From Clitoria ternatea (lineage: Eukaryota; Streptophyta; Magnoliopsida; Fabales; Fabaceae), in NCBI GenBank assembly GCA_037962975.1, contig CM075675.1:46546501-46610500 (forward strand): a stretch of DNA of 64,000 nucleotides, in the 5' to 3' direction. The translations under genes were made by a program, and so were the position numbers. Every line of letters starts with the position of its first letter. Position 1 is the stretch's first letter. The notes beneath the pieces are model-generated. The model was not told where the DNA came from. It saw nothing but the letters and a program-made list of their open reading frames with translations, and did no database searches. Positions 49,101 through 60,956 of the stretch are shown in pieces.

Positions 49101-52100
49101 AAAAATTTTATGAACTTTACAACTTATAAGGAACAAGAAATGGTTCAAACAGGAATAATTAGCTTTCTCTCATTTTTTGGTTTTCCCACCGACAATAGGA
49201 TACTGGATAGTTTAGATGTGTACTGCAAAGTGACAAACAAAAAGCTATCATCTAAGAATACATGCATAAAAGCCCAATTTCCACAAAACCCAAACAAGAT
49301 CCAAAGATACATGCATACATCTAAGGAGAAGTTCTTGAATCATTAATTGAATTAAAGATGTAGCTTAAACATAAAATAAACATACAGAAAATATGCATCA
49401 TCCTATTCCCATCCTTAAATGTTTGCTATTATACAAGTGGCAAAAAAATAATAGTAGTTTATATATAGCAACTCATCAACTGAGCAGCATCTACCAACTG
49501 GCACACCCCATGCTAAATAGTGAAAAAGTCATTCAACGAATCAGAACAAAACTACGCGAAAATCAAAGTTGAAGACAAAAACATAACTACAGCAAATCTG
49601 TTTTTCCTCTGTTTAATACATAAGAATAGTTATTGTGATTCAGTATACTGATTGACATACTTGGAAAACAAATTCTAAGATATAACAAATTGAATTAAAG
49701 TCAGTACTCACGTCAAATTCTTTGAGTTCAAGATTGCCATGGATCTACAGCCCCCATTCTCCAATATCACAAGAGCACAGTCTGTATACTTCTTGGCAAT
49801 TGCTCTATGCAGAACAGATTCACCTTCATCATCCACTGCGTTGGGATCAGCTCCAGCCAACAGTAATTCCTGGTATTTGCACACATAAGTTCTAGATGAA
49901 TATAGCTCTGATAAAGAAGACAAGAAGAGGAAGAAGCATCCAAGTATAATGTAAATTAAACATACTCGCATACAATCTGGTTGTCCATGATAGGCACAAA
50001 CATGAGCTACCGATGGGCCAAATCCATCTCTCAATCGTGACCGCACATTAGCATTTCTTTCGATAAGGCTACGGACACATTCTGGAGACCCAGCTGCTAA
50101 TGCAAAAACAAGTGGAGGATCTCCATCTTTGTCCAATACATCAACATTTGCTTCTCTATACTCCAGAATTGTCTCAACAAGTTCCACACTACCACGTCTA
50201 CAAGCCAAGTGGAGTGCTGTTTGCCCATCAGCATTTTGAGATTCCAATACAGAAGATATGTAGCTGCTGCCATTTTCTGATGCAGCCTTTGCAAGAAGAT
50301 CTCTGTACAAGAAATACATAGATAATAAATGAAATGATAAAATTTAAGTCATATCAGGCTTAAACAAGAAGAGTTGTGACACTAACTAACCTAACACCTG
50401 TGACATCCCCTTCAGACACAAGCTGATGAAGATGGTTTGGGTTTTCCTGAGGAACTTCCAATTCAGGTGGTGCTGGGGAAGGCTCGGTCACATTTGATAC
50501 TGAGCCCTTAACAAAATCACTGTATCCACAGAAAAGTATAAGATTGAATAAGAGAAACATCAGTCACAACTGTGCATTTGTCTCATTCCCAATCAAGCTC
50601 ACATTTCCATACTGAAAACCATGAGTAGCCTTCACTTCTAAATCAGATGCTATAGAGCCAACACAGAAGATAGAGTAATAGTTTTAGAAACTTAAAATGA
50701 CTTACTTATCGGGGCTTGCAGGAGGGCTGCGTGGTATTTCCTGCAAATGGCGGAGAAATATTGCTAGCATTGCACTGAAAGTAGGCCTTTTAGATGGTTT
50801 GAATTGCAAGCACTCTCCAATCATCTTCCATAATTCCCTGGGAATTCCACCACCAACTACACTAGCATACTGCGGAGGCAGTTTCCTAGCCTTAACAACT
50901 GCTCGATAGATTTCCTCAGCACTTAAACCTGCCCAACTGCACAAGAGTAGATTTTGCACTAAGAAATTTGGAAGAGGGAAGAAAACATGGAAGAAAACTT
51001 GAGTTAAGAATGAGTTGCTCCACGTACGGAATGGAACCCGTGCACATCTCCACCAATGTACAACCAAAACTCCAGGCATCTGATTCGGAAGATATACCTA
51101 TTCCATCATCCCAGAACAAATTTAATGATTTCTTCACAGGTTCCCAAGCCTCTGGTGCTGTATAATGTGGGCTGAGCATTATACATTCCATACAGGAATG
51201 GATCTTTGAGGAGTCACACTCTGGTCGAGCCTTCCAACAGGAAGGTTTCTTCAGAATTGTGGCAAGTCCATAATCAGAAACCACAGCATGACCATTTGCA
51301 TCAAGAAGAAGATTGGACGGTTTTAAATTCATGCAAACAACACCAGCAGCATGAAGCTCAACAACCCCTCGTGCAATGTCTGCCCCATATCTACGTTTGG
51401 AAATTTTTAATGTCACTATTCATAGCTGTGATTACTCAAATCCACTAAATTGATTATTAAACTGTATATACTATATTACATATATATAAGAAAACTAGCA
51501 ATCAAATCAAATTGGATTACTCGGGTAACTTTTTTGAGACAGTTTCATACCAAGTATTCAACTGTTTTACATTTTACTTATGCCTAATCAATGGAAAAGT
51601 ACATAAAATGATAAATTTTGGACATTAAACAAACCATTCTGATTTATTGCAGCTTAGATGATCACCCAGATACAGTTTCCCTTCAAACATTGGTTATTCA
51701 TTTACTAGCACAAGCACAGTCAAAATATCATCACATTTCTTCAAATTCTAACCCAGAATGCAGTGCATCCTAATTATACTGGTGAAATTGCTACAACACT
51801 AAAAAGTTTTCATTACATCTCAGAACAATTTCGGTAACAGATTCCAACTTCCAATGTAAAGTAACAGAGGTTTATAGATGGAAAAAGAAACTCAATTATA
51901 GCTGGTTAAGATAGCTAACTAGGAAAAAAACAAGCTCCACATCACTAGATACACAGTGGCCTCGGTACCAAATCGCAACTAACAAAAACATTACCACCTC
52001 ACAATATCAAAGCGCAACCCATTCTCAATGGAGGTTTTGCGATGCCACACCAATGTGCATCATGGTACTGTAACCGCAATTGAAAACCACAATTACTCAT

Positions 52101-53125
52101 CAAACAAATAAAGACAAACTAGTCATACTGAATTCAGTTGCGTTAAATCTTGATTAGGAAAGTTCTATTTGTCCCCTAATCCTACTCAGTTTGAACATCG
52201 AAATAGAATATTTCAAACCAAAAAACACTAACCAAACACAAAAGTCACTACGCTTCTTATGGTTACTTACTAGTCACTACCAAGTCAAATAAACTTTGTG
52301 CAAGAGATTAATCAGAAAATGCTAAATCTGAAGAGATAAATACAAAAATAAAATAAAATTCCAAAACCTTAGGACTTGCTCCAAAGTGAGCCTCCCTTCA
52401 TTGCGCTGCATCTCGGACTGAACCGATCCATAGCACCTATCCATGACAAGGCACAAACTCTCATCCAACCTCATTGTTCCATGGAAAGTGCACACATTCC
52501 TACACCACATCGAAGCCCTACGCAAATCCTCCAACTTCCCTTGCACCCAATCCAAATCCATCCCCTCCGCCACCACTACCTTCTTCACCGCCACGTGATG
52601 ACGGCACCGCCGTCCTCCTCCATCTCCTCCGCCGATCACCGCCATCCACATCTCCACTCCCGCCCTCCTCCCCTCCCCAATCCGCCGCACCAGCTTCAGG
52701 TCCTGGTGCGTCCCGACCTCGATCACCGGCTCGCACCCGCCAGAACTGGACGCCTGCGACCCCCGGCTGTTCCGGCGCCGCTTCTCGTCATCCTCCTCAT
52801 CCTCGCCGTCGCCGTCGCCGTCCTCCTCCTCCTCGTCAGTGTAGTCGCAGTCGAAATTCGCCCCTCCGCCGCCTCCGGAGGCGACGTTCGCGGCAGCGGA
52901 GTGGATGAGCGCGAGCACGGCGTAGTTCTTCCTTAGCGCCTGCACGGAGTTCCCGACCGTAGACACGTGGCGACACTTCGGACACGCCAGCGAGGCATCC
53001 GGCGAGGCCGAGAACATTCTAGAAAGACACTCTTTGCAGAACCCGTGGCCGCATTGGAGCAGAAGCGGAACTCGCTCCTCCTCGTTGTACCGCGTTTGGC
53101 AAACGGAACAACAAGGGATTTTCAT
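40195..53125 (-). CDS. KEG: KEEP ON GOING (KEG) E3 ubiquitin ligase: RING, kinase, ankyrin, HERC2-like repeats (16 exons, 1632 aa)
   Basis: Exons (minus strand): 53125-52368, 51390-51028, 50936-50706, 50519-50391, 50302-49966, 49869-49712, 48660-48503, 46728-46607, 46488-46354, 45653-45529, 45337-45233, 45127-44894, 43090-42757, 42662-42474, 42351-42046 and 41409-40195; all GT-AG, phases consistent, no internal stop. The RING finger is at residues 6-51, an acidic/Gly-rich linker at 84-116, the kinase domain from about 142 to 440 (K181; N274 where HRD has Asp; DYG at 292-294), ankyrin repeats at about 480-830, and tandem HERC2-like repeats from about 874 to the end. Length is close to Arabidopsis KEG (about 1625). 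KEG works at the trans-Golgi/early endosome and targets ABI5-type bZIP factors and CIPK26 for degradation, restraining ABA responses. The start at 53125 is chosen because the conserved N-terminus begins there; the ATG at 53167 would add 14 residues. Confidence 0.96.
41410..42045 (-). other. KEG intron 15
   Basis: 636-bp intron with GT-AG ends. An opposite-strand open frame at 41518-41787 shows no recognised similarity and is taken as chance. Confidence 0.85.
43091..44893 (-). other. KEG intron 12, containing likely transposon-derived sequence
   Basis: 1.8-kb intron. The stretch of about 44075-44335 (a purine tract GAGGGAGAGA followed by AT-rich repeats of TTAGGAT words) looks like a piece of an LTR, but ends and family cannot be fixed. 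Confidence 0.5.
46729..48502 (-). other. KEG intron 7
   Basis: 1.77-kb intron between two ankyrin-coding exons. No gene or clear repeat recognised. Two GT donors fit at its start (48503/48502 or 48506/48505), both keeping frame. Confidence 0.7.
48661..49711 (-). other. KEG intron 6
   Basis: 1.05-kb AT-rich intron with a T9 run near 49005-49015; nothing else recognised. Confidence 0.8.
51391..52367 (-). other. KEG intron 1
   Basis: 977-bp intron that interrupts the kinase-coding region after codon 252 (phase 2). No feature recognised inside. Confidence 0.85.
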
Positions 53126-53520
53126 TTTTCCTTTTCTTCTCTCTTCTCTCTTCTCTCTCAAGTTCACCAGAACCGGTTTGATCCGAATTTGAACTAAGAG
53201 GATCCTTCTCTATACATGGAGAAGTGCGTGAATGGTAGATCCATGTGGTGAAGTAATAGAAAGGACTTCGGAAGGTGATTATCAAGCTAAGAACCAAGTG
53301 ATCAATTAAGCTAATGATGGAGGAAATCTAGAGAGAGAGAGAGAGAGTGAGAGAAGGGTTTTAGAGAGAGAAAGTTAGAAAGTAGCTGAAGGAAGGGAGA
53401 AAAAAGAAAGAGTTGAGTTGTGAGGAGGATTTTGGTATTTAGATGTGGTGTTTTCTTTTCTTTTTTATTTTTTCTCCTTTTGTTTTCTTTACTTGCGGTT
53501 TTTACCATTTGTGAGAAATG
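53126..53520 (-). promoter_or_regulatory. Probable KEG 5' leader and proximal promoter
   Basis: On the minus strand the sequence before the ATG is rich in CT repeats (plus-strand GA tract at about 53330-53357 and TCTCTTCTCTCTTC before the start), a common feature of plant 5' leaders. No clear TATA box was fixed. Confidence 0.5.
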
Positions 53521-54637
53521 GGTTTGGACTTAGGTGGGTAGGAAGGAAGCAAAGGTTGGGTGGCTTGGACTTTGAAGTACACCAAAACACTTTGCTTCTT
53601 CTTAGAAATGGAATATTTTGAGGGGGTTTTGTTTTGTGCTTTTTTCTATCTAGATTTTTCTTTTTACTATGGTTGTGTTTGGGGTTGCAAAAGGGGTGAG
53701 ACTTGAGAGCTTCTTGGAGTTCTGTGCTTGCTAAATTTGGAGCTCTTCCTATATCTATCTACATGGACACAACGGTCCCTTTCTTATTTTTTACTATTTT
53801 GTTTTATTTTTGCTTTTGCATGTTGTGAAAGTTATTCCTAAATCTACACTACTTTTTGAAAAATAATGCTCCTTTATTCCTTGAAGAAAATGGGAAAAAG
53901 GAAGTGATCATGGGTGGTGAGATGGTATGATTGTACCAAGGAGTTGTGCCTTTTGATTGAATAATAGACAAGGACAAAGACTATTGAGTCAGAAGTAAAT
54001 ATGGTTATGCAATTATTTTTATACTAGAATAATATTCATTTTAAAGATGAGATATTACTACTACTTTTATGTTCATTATGTCAGCGATAAGTAAATTAAT
54101 CACATGATTTTATTCATATTTTTTTTAACAAGGAAATGAATAAAAAAAGAAACTGAGCATCTAGATACACTGCAGATGAACCACATTCGAAGGAGGCAAT
54201 TTCCAGACACAAATTGCTTTCATAACCACTCTCTAAAACATTATCTATGATAAACATACATCCCATAAACTTAAAATAATATACTTTTTGCTCATTGCTT
54301 CCATAACCACTCTCCAAACACATAATTTTCATTCAATTTCCTTTTTATTTCCTTCTATCATACCCCTTCTATTTTATATTATAAACCTTTTTTCATAGGA
54401 CACACAATTTTAAAATAATAATTATTGTCTTCATTTTGTAAAGGACAATTTTATCTTTTTAAATTTCTTTAATTTAAAGTCAATTCACATTATCATCTAT
54501 TAATTACACAAACATAAAAACATTAAATGGTTAAGGGTAGAATAGGAAAAATGTAACAATGCTTCTATTTGTTTTAGGAACTTATATAATGAAACACTCA
54601 TTTTTTGTTTTGTTTTTGGAGCTTATAATATGAAACG
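53521..54637. other. AT-rich intergenic region upstream of KEG
   Basis: No gene recognised. A direct repeat of about 28 bp (ATTGCTTYCATAACCACTCT core) occurs near 54210 and 54294. Confidence 0.6.
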
Positions 54638-54779
54638 TGTAACACCCCAATTTTCATTCACCTTGTGATAGATGATGATGCAACTGTGAATGTGCCTTTA
54701 TGCGTTGAAAATTGTGTCAATAATATCTTGCATGTGTTTTACCTTTTAAAACATGCCAAAATACACTTTCTCTCTCTAA

Positions 54780-54782
<3 letters not shown>

Positions 54783-54823
<41 letters not shown>
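54783..54823. repeat. AT dinucleotide microsatellite (about 20 copies)
   Basis: Uninterrupted TA run. Confidence 0.95.
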
Positions 54824-54826
<3 letters not shown>

Positions 54827-56938
54827 GATTGAGAATTATATTCCTTTTGACTGACAATTACATGTGTATGGCATATTAGGTTAAAATTAAATAAGTTAAT
54901 TTAATAACCCCGTTTTAAATGAATTCTCTAATGAAGAAGTATCTTTTTGGAATCTTAAATATTCTCTAAGCATTCTAAATTATGAGAAACTTTAACCATT
55001 GTATGAGAACCTTTTGATCCAATGGCTAGGATCAAATATGGCAGATCAAGATCACTCCTCTAGGCTATGACACATCACACAAGCATACACATATACACCA
55101 CACTAAGCCATGTCTTTCTTACTCAATGGTGACACATAGCACAATATTCCATTTGTCTTCTTACATAGTATTTGAATTTGGCTAACCAAATTTGTCTAAC
55201 CTTGCACCACCTTACAACTTATGACGCACTTTTACATTTCCTAAAATCCATGATTTCACTCTTCTACGCATTACCTTAGACATTGGCCAAAATTGTTCAA
55301 ACAAATCCATATTATTCTCCCTTACATGCTTGTGAGCTATTCTTATAAAACACCATGATTTCGAGTCTTGTCATACCTCTTAATTGGCTAGTTATTATTC
55401 AAATGGTTATTTGTCTTAAAATTGCATCACAACAACTACGCCATTTCCTTAAGTACTCTTTTAATCTCCAAATTACATTAAACCTTGGTCAAAGCATAAA
55501 TTAGGAAAATTTAAACTAGATTCTCTTATTCCCAAGTCACATGACCGTGACTTGCTTGCTCTAGCGCACCATGATCATGGTTTCAATTTCTTCTCCCTTC
55601 CATTGGCTCCTAGTCCCATATAACATCATTTTTCTTACAAGATCTTAATTCTCTCTCTTCCATATTCAATTCGACACATTTCATTCAACCACGACACCAG
55701 GGTCTCTTTTTACTTCACACGACCATGTCAAACACACACATGAGCAATTATAACATTTCCCCCAAGATAACAAATCATCTAACTGTGGATCACTTCACTT
55801 TCTCTCACTTCTTCTCTCTCACGACCAACACCCTTATCCTTCCAACCACTTTAAACTTCCATCGCCTAAGCCATGTGACTCCCAGTCAAGTCACAAACTT
55901 GCATACTTCATCTTACCTCATTCTCCCATTGGTCACCTATAATTCAAAACCTTACACCTTTGACCAAAATCTCATACCATCCGTAAGTGTGTCCTACAGC
56001 CACACAGACACACTCATACATAACCATACTTCTATCCATTCTTTTATTTTTGGTTCTAACCTAATTCCCTCCATTTTCATCTCTCTTCAAAGACATAAGG
56101 ACACAAACCTCTTTTGCTCTACCTTTGTTAGTCAAATATGCACCCCTCTCAAGCTCACCATCTTTCTTTTATTTAAACATATAAGCACTTACACATTCTT
56201 TCCTCAAAATCCAAAAAACTTAAAGCCCTAGTCCATTTCCTTCTTTATGGCCAAACCACTATTCTTTCTTAAAAGCCATTAAGTGTTTGTTTGGTTTGCA
56301 GTTGAGGAAACAGAGTTATAAAAATGGAAAAATCTAAAGGTTAATATTGATTCTTCACGCTGTTCGAGGCAGTCAAAACTCTATTTGGCTGTAAGATTTT
56401 TTTTCTGGAGTTAGTCATTTGACCAACCCAATGGGGAACCAAATGACCCCTAAGTTTGCTCAAAGGGCTTACTTCTTGGATGCTTGAAGGAGGACTTTCT
56501 TCAAGGCTTTGACTCCAGTTTCACCCTTTTCTTCTTTACCAAACCAAGGCATTCATTAAGGTAGGAGAGTTTCTCTAACCTTTTGGAAATACATGCATCA
56601 TACTAGCAGGTGTAAATCTCCCTAGGGTTTCCACTACATAAGTTTCCTACTAAAAAGTTTGGACTTTTCCCAAGGATTCATGGTAAAAAGATGGCCTTTG
56701 ACCTAAAAACCCTAACTTTATTCTTTGGAAAGAAAAATGCCTAATGGCCCTTAATAAAAATTTCAAGCATACATTTTCACTAAAAATGTCATTTTAGGGG
56801 TTTTATATTGATACCATGTCATATACTTGTTCTTGTATATATGTTGTGATGGTTGGGAGCATTGAAATGGTACCTTTGCACATGCATGCCTCATCCATAA
56901 AAGATAAGGGCCTTACCATGTTTTTTTAAATGCTAGCA

Positions 56939-56941
<3 letters not shown>

Positions 56942-56969
<28 letters not shown>

Positions 56970-56970
56970 T
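56942..56970. repeat. AT dinucleotide microsatellite
   Basis: Uninterrupted AT run of about 14 copies. Confidence 0.93.
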
Positions 56971-58567
56971 GCTTATAATGATTTGGTAAATATATACCTT
57001 GACCTCATCTATGGAACTTGTAAAGTTTGTATTTTTCTTTAGTAAGCTATTCAACTAAGGTGGTTTTAGGCCTTCAAGAGTTGCTAAATTCTATTTGATG
57101 GCATGAATATGTTACTTGAGGTATTCTGATTCCATTGGCATGCTTGTCTTGTGATTTGACAAAATATAATGACTTGATGAATGAAATGTTACTTAATATA
57201 TGTTGTCATGTATGATGGTTATCCTACTTGATATATGATTCAACCATGGTGAGTAAATATGAAGGAAGATACGTTCTTAAAATAGTCATAAAGAAATTGA
57301 ACTTTACACAAGGCCCAAATATGTGTTAGAATCAAGCCCAATCTGTTAGCACTAAACTTTTAACAGTAGAATGGAAGATTAAGTCAAACTAGATAATTAA
57401 TATGTAATTAAGGAAGTTTAATAAATTAAATTAGTAAATAATAAATTAAGAAATAATTAATTAATCAAGGTTTGATTAACAAGGATTAATGAATTAATTA
57501 AGGATGGATGGCTAGTTACTTAAGTGATTATTTATGATTAAAGATGATTAAGTAATGATTAAAAGATGATTAAGATTTAAGGCCTTAATCAAATTCTTTA
57601 AATGGTTTAATTAACCATTAAAATAAATTATAACACTAACATAAAGAAAACCCTCAACACTTAGACCTAAGGAGGAATTATCCTCATTTTCAACGAGTTA
57701 AACCTTGGCGAGTAACTTCAAGGACAATGAGCTAGGATCCCCAAGTTTTGAATGTAGTAAGCAAGAGGGGTTAATTCTAACGAGTACCCTTTGACTACGC
57801 CTCAGAATGCCTAAGCAGTTAATAAAGAATATAATGATTGATAATTGGCTGACATGCATCATACATATTGAAACATGGGGAAGGAAGCAACAGTAAAAGT
57901 TACTATGATACACAATGTTCAGTTCCAGAGAATGAGCCTTAGGAATATGCTAGGATCGAGCGGCTCAATCGACAAGTGTCATGTTGTCATGCCAAGCTTC
58001 CTATGGCCACCCTGGCGTAATTCCAGCTAAAAATAAATGTAACTAATATCATGGAAGAGTCAATCCTGGATATTTTGATAAGTTGAGAATTTCAGAAAGA
58101 ATGATAAGACCAATGGTTTTGATGCCTTATAGGGATTAATATCCTTTGATCGATTCTTGGTTTAATGAATGAAGTTCAGGCCCTTATGCATCATGATATT
58201 GAAAGGTAAGAAAGAAATGAATTGTAACACAAAATAGGCATTACATTGTGTTGCATTCAATGATGTTTTCTATGATTAGGGTGTTTGATGTGTGATATTT
58301 TGAATGGAAAACTTATAACCTTAGTATTGTGTAATTCCCATTAACTTAGGATACACTATTTTTTGTGTGTTATGTTGTTTGCCTTTTGTTACACCCTTAG
58401 ATGGTGAACCTACTTATGTAAGTGGGCAAGGTCCAAACACTACCTTCGAGGACAATAACGTTGATGGTGGTCGGGTTTTCACCGGGAGTAAACACCTTAT
58501 TCTAGACCTCACGCTCGAGTCAAACCCCACTCCATAGTTACCTACACATACTTCAATTCATGTATCC

Positions 58568-58918
58568 TTGCTACTTAATGGATTCTTATGCCCTTTAGGA
58601 TCCCCTACCAGTCCTCTATCCCCAAAGGTGTCTGATAATGATGAAAATGACCCCAAGGAATACCTTAAGGAGGAAAAGATCAAGGAAGACCTGGGTGAAT
58701 ATTCCAAAGGCGAGAATAATCAACATGATAACCCCATGGACGAGGATGTTCTCAAAGAAAGCCTCGTAAGTTGTGAGCTTGACGATGGTTGCATGATGAT
58801 GACCCCTATGTTAATTCACATGGAAGGAAATAGACTTCGAGACTTTGACGATCCTCAACTCAAATTTGATGCCTTTTATGTTTCACTTATGCGAGTTGTA
58901 TGCCTTCTTTTAGGCTGA
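58568..58918 (+). pseudogene. Acidic open frame of unknown origin, probable transposon fragment
   Basis: 116 codons. The central part is strongly acidic and polar (many Asp, Glu, Asn, Lys), with coding-like composition compared with the AT-rich surroundings, followed by a less polar C-terminal part. Coding-like words continue after the stop at 58918 but are broken by stops. I recognise no domain. Most likely a remnant of a retrotransposon reading frame; a real gene is less likely. Confidence 0.3.
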
Positions 58919-60171
58919 CCTCTTCAAACGTTACGAGAACATGTTGATAAAGTAGCGGTTGATTATGGATAAGGCTTATTTAATGATACTTTGGGTAGCC
59001 TCTATGCCATGATATGGACAGTAGAGTGAAAAGACTTTAGAGGAGAGGGACATGGATGGACTAAAAGAAGAGAATAACGACCCGAGCAACAATGACGATA
59101 AAGGATATGCGACAACTTAGTTTTAGAAATGGTAGAGATGGGTTGGAATGCATTTTCATGCTTCTTTAATGTTGATTCTATTTCTATCTACCATTAGGGT
59201 TGGGTAGGAATAGTGTTTCCCTATACTTTATGCATCTTTCGAATTACTATATTTGGCGAGAGCCTTATGAGTTCCTAAGACTTATGTTGGACATGCAATG
59301 TATGACGACTCTGTAAGGCATAGTTTAATTAAATTAGATGCACTCATTACTATCTACCTACCATTTCTCAAAAATGTCTTCATGACAATGACACATGAGG
59401 TTTTAATTAATTCAATTTCAGTAACAAACTCGATGGAGCATTCTTGCTTGTATATGCTGGTGATGGCTGATGTAAGAAGAATGTCATACAAAAAGAACTA
59501 CTCAATTTCTAAAGAAGGAAAGCCAAGTATATGAATGGGAGGGTGCCATAAACAGATGAGGTATTTCTTTCCACTATATTTCTTTCCTCATAATTTCCTT
59601 CAATTATCCAAGCATTGCTTAAAATATTAATAAGATAATTAAACATTGTAAAAAGGATATGATTGATGCATTTTATGAATAGGTATACTATGTAAGATAG
59701 AATTGAGAATAAATGTATGTATGAAAAAAAAGTTAGGATCACATTGATGATACAACAAAAAACTCATGTTTAATGGTTTAATCTTCCATTTGTTTATTAT
59801 GAAAGTTGTATGAGTGTCTTGTAAGACTACACATGTTATTTAACCTATTAAATAAAATGGTCTCATCTTAATTTCACATATAACAAACATAAATATAAGA
59901 AATATTTGAGCTTTTGGTTCATAGAAAAAGAAATATTTCTAATAAATTCATATATTTTTCTAGGAAAACAAATATCATCATTGTTTTTCATACTCTTCTT
60001 TCTTATAGAAATTCTTTTCATCATTTTTATATTCTTATAATCATCTAAATGGGGGTGTAAATATATGTGGAGAAGATTTGTGAAAAATTCAATAGTGTAA
60101 ATTAGATGGAAACTATTCTAATAGCCAGGGGTGGAGGGAAATTAGAAAAATTACACAAAAATATTATTAAG

Positions 60172-60812
60172 TGATCCGGTCTCGATACTGGTACCAAAGA
60201 CAAATAGGTAATTACATCCGTTCTTCTTGTGTTACCGGCCTTATCGGTGTACTTCTGGACTATGAACCCGTATGAGGCGTTCTCAATACCGGTTTATCCA
60301 GGTTCTTACCTTGTACACCGTAAAGTATCCACGTCACCCGACAGAAGGTACAAGGTACAGCCGCAAGGAGAATACGCGAGAAACGCGACTCTCCCCGCGT
60401 TGTGTGTCAGAATCGTACACTGAGCATTATACTATTTGTCTTCTGGCCCACCTGTGCCTAACGATTCATTCTCTATACCCACCTATAAATAGTCTATTCT
60501 CACACTCATAAAAGGTTACGTTGTTCTTATTCTCGATACACTGTTTCATTGCTTGAGTTCTCTTAGCTTGAATTCTTATTTTGGTTATTGACTTGAGCGT
60601 CGGAGAATCTTCGCAGGTAACACCATCTTTTGCCCCTCTTCAACACGAAAGCTTAGTGTGTAGGATCTCCAGGACAACAAGACCAGATTCTCCCACTGAG
60701 AGTTTGGATCATAATACCGGATACCCATTGTACCAGTGTACAAACGCATTTATCTTTGACTTTTAAGGCTGGTACCCACTCCGGATCTTTGACCCCGGAT
60801 TAGACCAGTTCA
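60172..60812 (+). repeat. LTR of a Tat/Ogre-like gypsy element (about 640 bp)
   Basis: The proposed LTR runs from TGATCCGG (60172) to CCAGTTCA (60812), followed one base later by TGGCACGCCTGGTGGGGC (60814-60831), a primer-binding site unlike the Met-tRNA site of the other elements and of the kind seen in Tat/Athila-type gypsy elements. TATAAATAG lies at 60484-60492. GC content is higher than in neighbouring DNA. Only this LTR and about 140 bp of interior are visible before the copia insertion. The left end is inferred from the TG rule. Confidence 0.6.
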
Positions 60813-60956
60813 TTGGCACGCCTGGTGGGGCCCGTTAAAGTTATTCCTATTTTCTACAAAAGTTCAGTAGTCATCTATGGAGGGTAATGGACGCGAGTTT
60901 GTTGAGGGTTACGTGGAGGATGTTGTGTTTGAACATGTTAACAGGTCCAAAAGATG
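60813..60956 (+). other. Interior fragment of the Tat/Ogre-like element
   Basis: It contains the primer-binding site and an ATG at 60877 that opens a frame running into the inserted copia LTR. Too short to assign. Confidence 0.45.

Larger units (their letters stand above)
54638..60171 (+). other. Repeat-derived block, family unassigned
   Basis: It begins with TGTAACACCCCAATTTTC at 54638, the form of a gypsy LTR start; TTTTGTTACA at 58384-58393 could be the matching LTR end (about 3.75 kb), but no primer-binding site follows and no coding domain supports it. It contains AT microsatellites at 54783-54823 and 56942-56970. An open frame at 58568-58918 is listed separately. The rest shows no recognised gene; the 168-codon frame at 55725-56231 has low-complexity composition and is not called. 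Confidence 0.35.

Noticed and set aside
52376..52936. Long open frames on the plus strand opposite KEG exon 1
   Set aside because: GC-rich shadow of the KEG coding strand; Pro/Arg/His-rich translations with no domain.
55725..56231. 168-codon open frame
   Set aside because: Thr/Ser/His/Leu-rich low-complexity translation of CT-rich DNA, no domain, no splice or promoter support.
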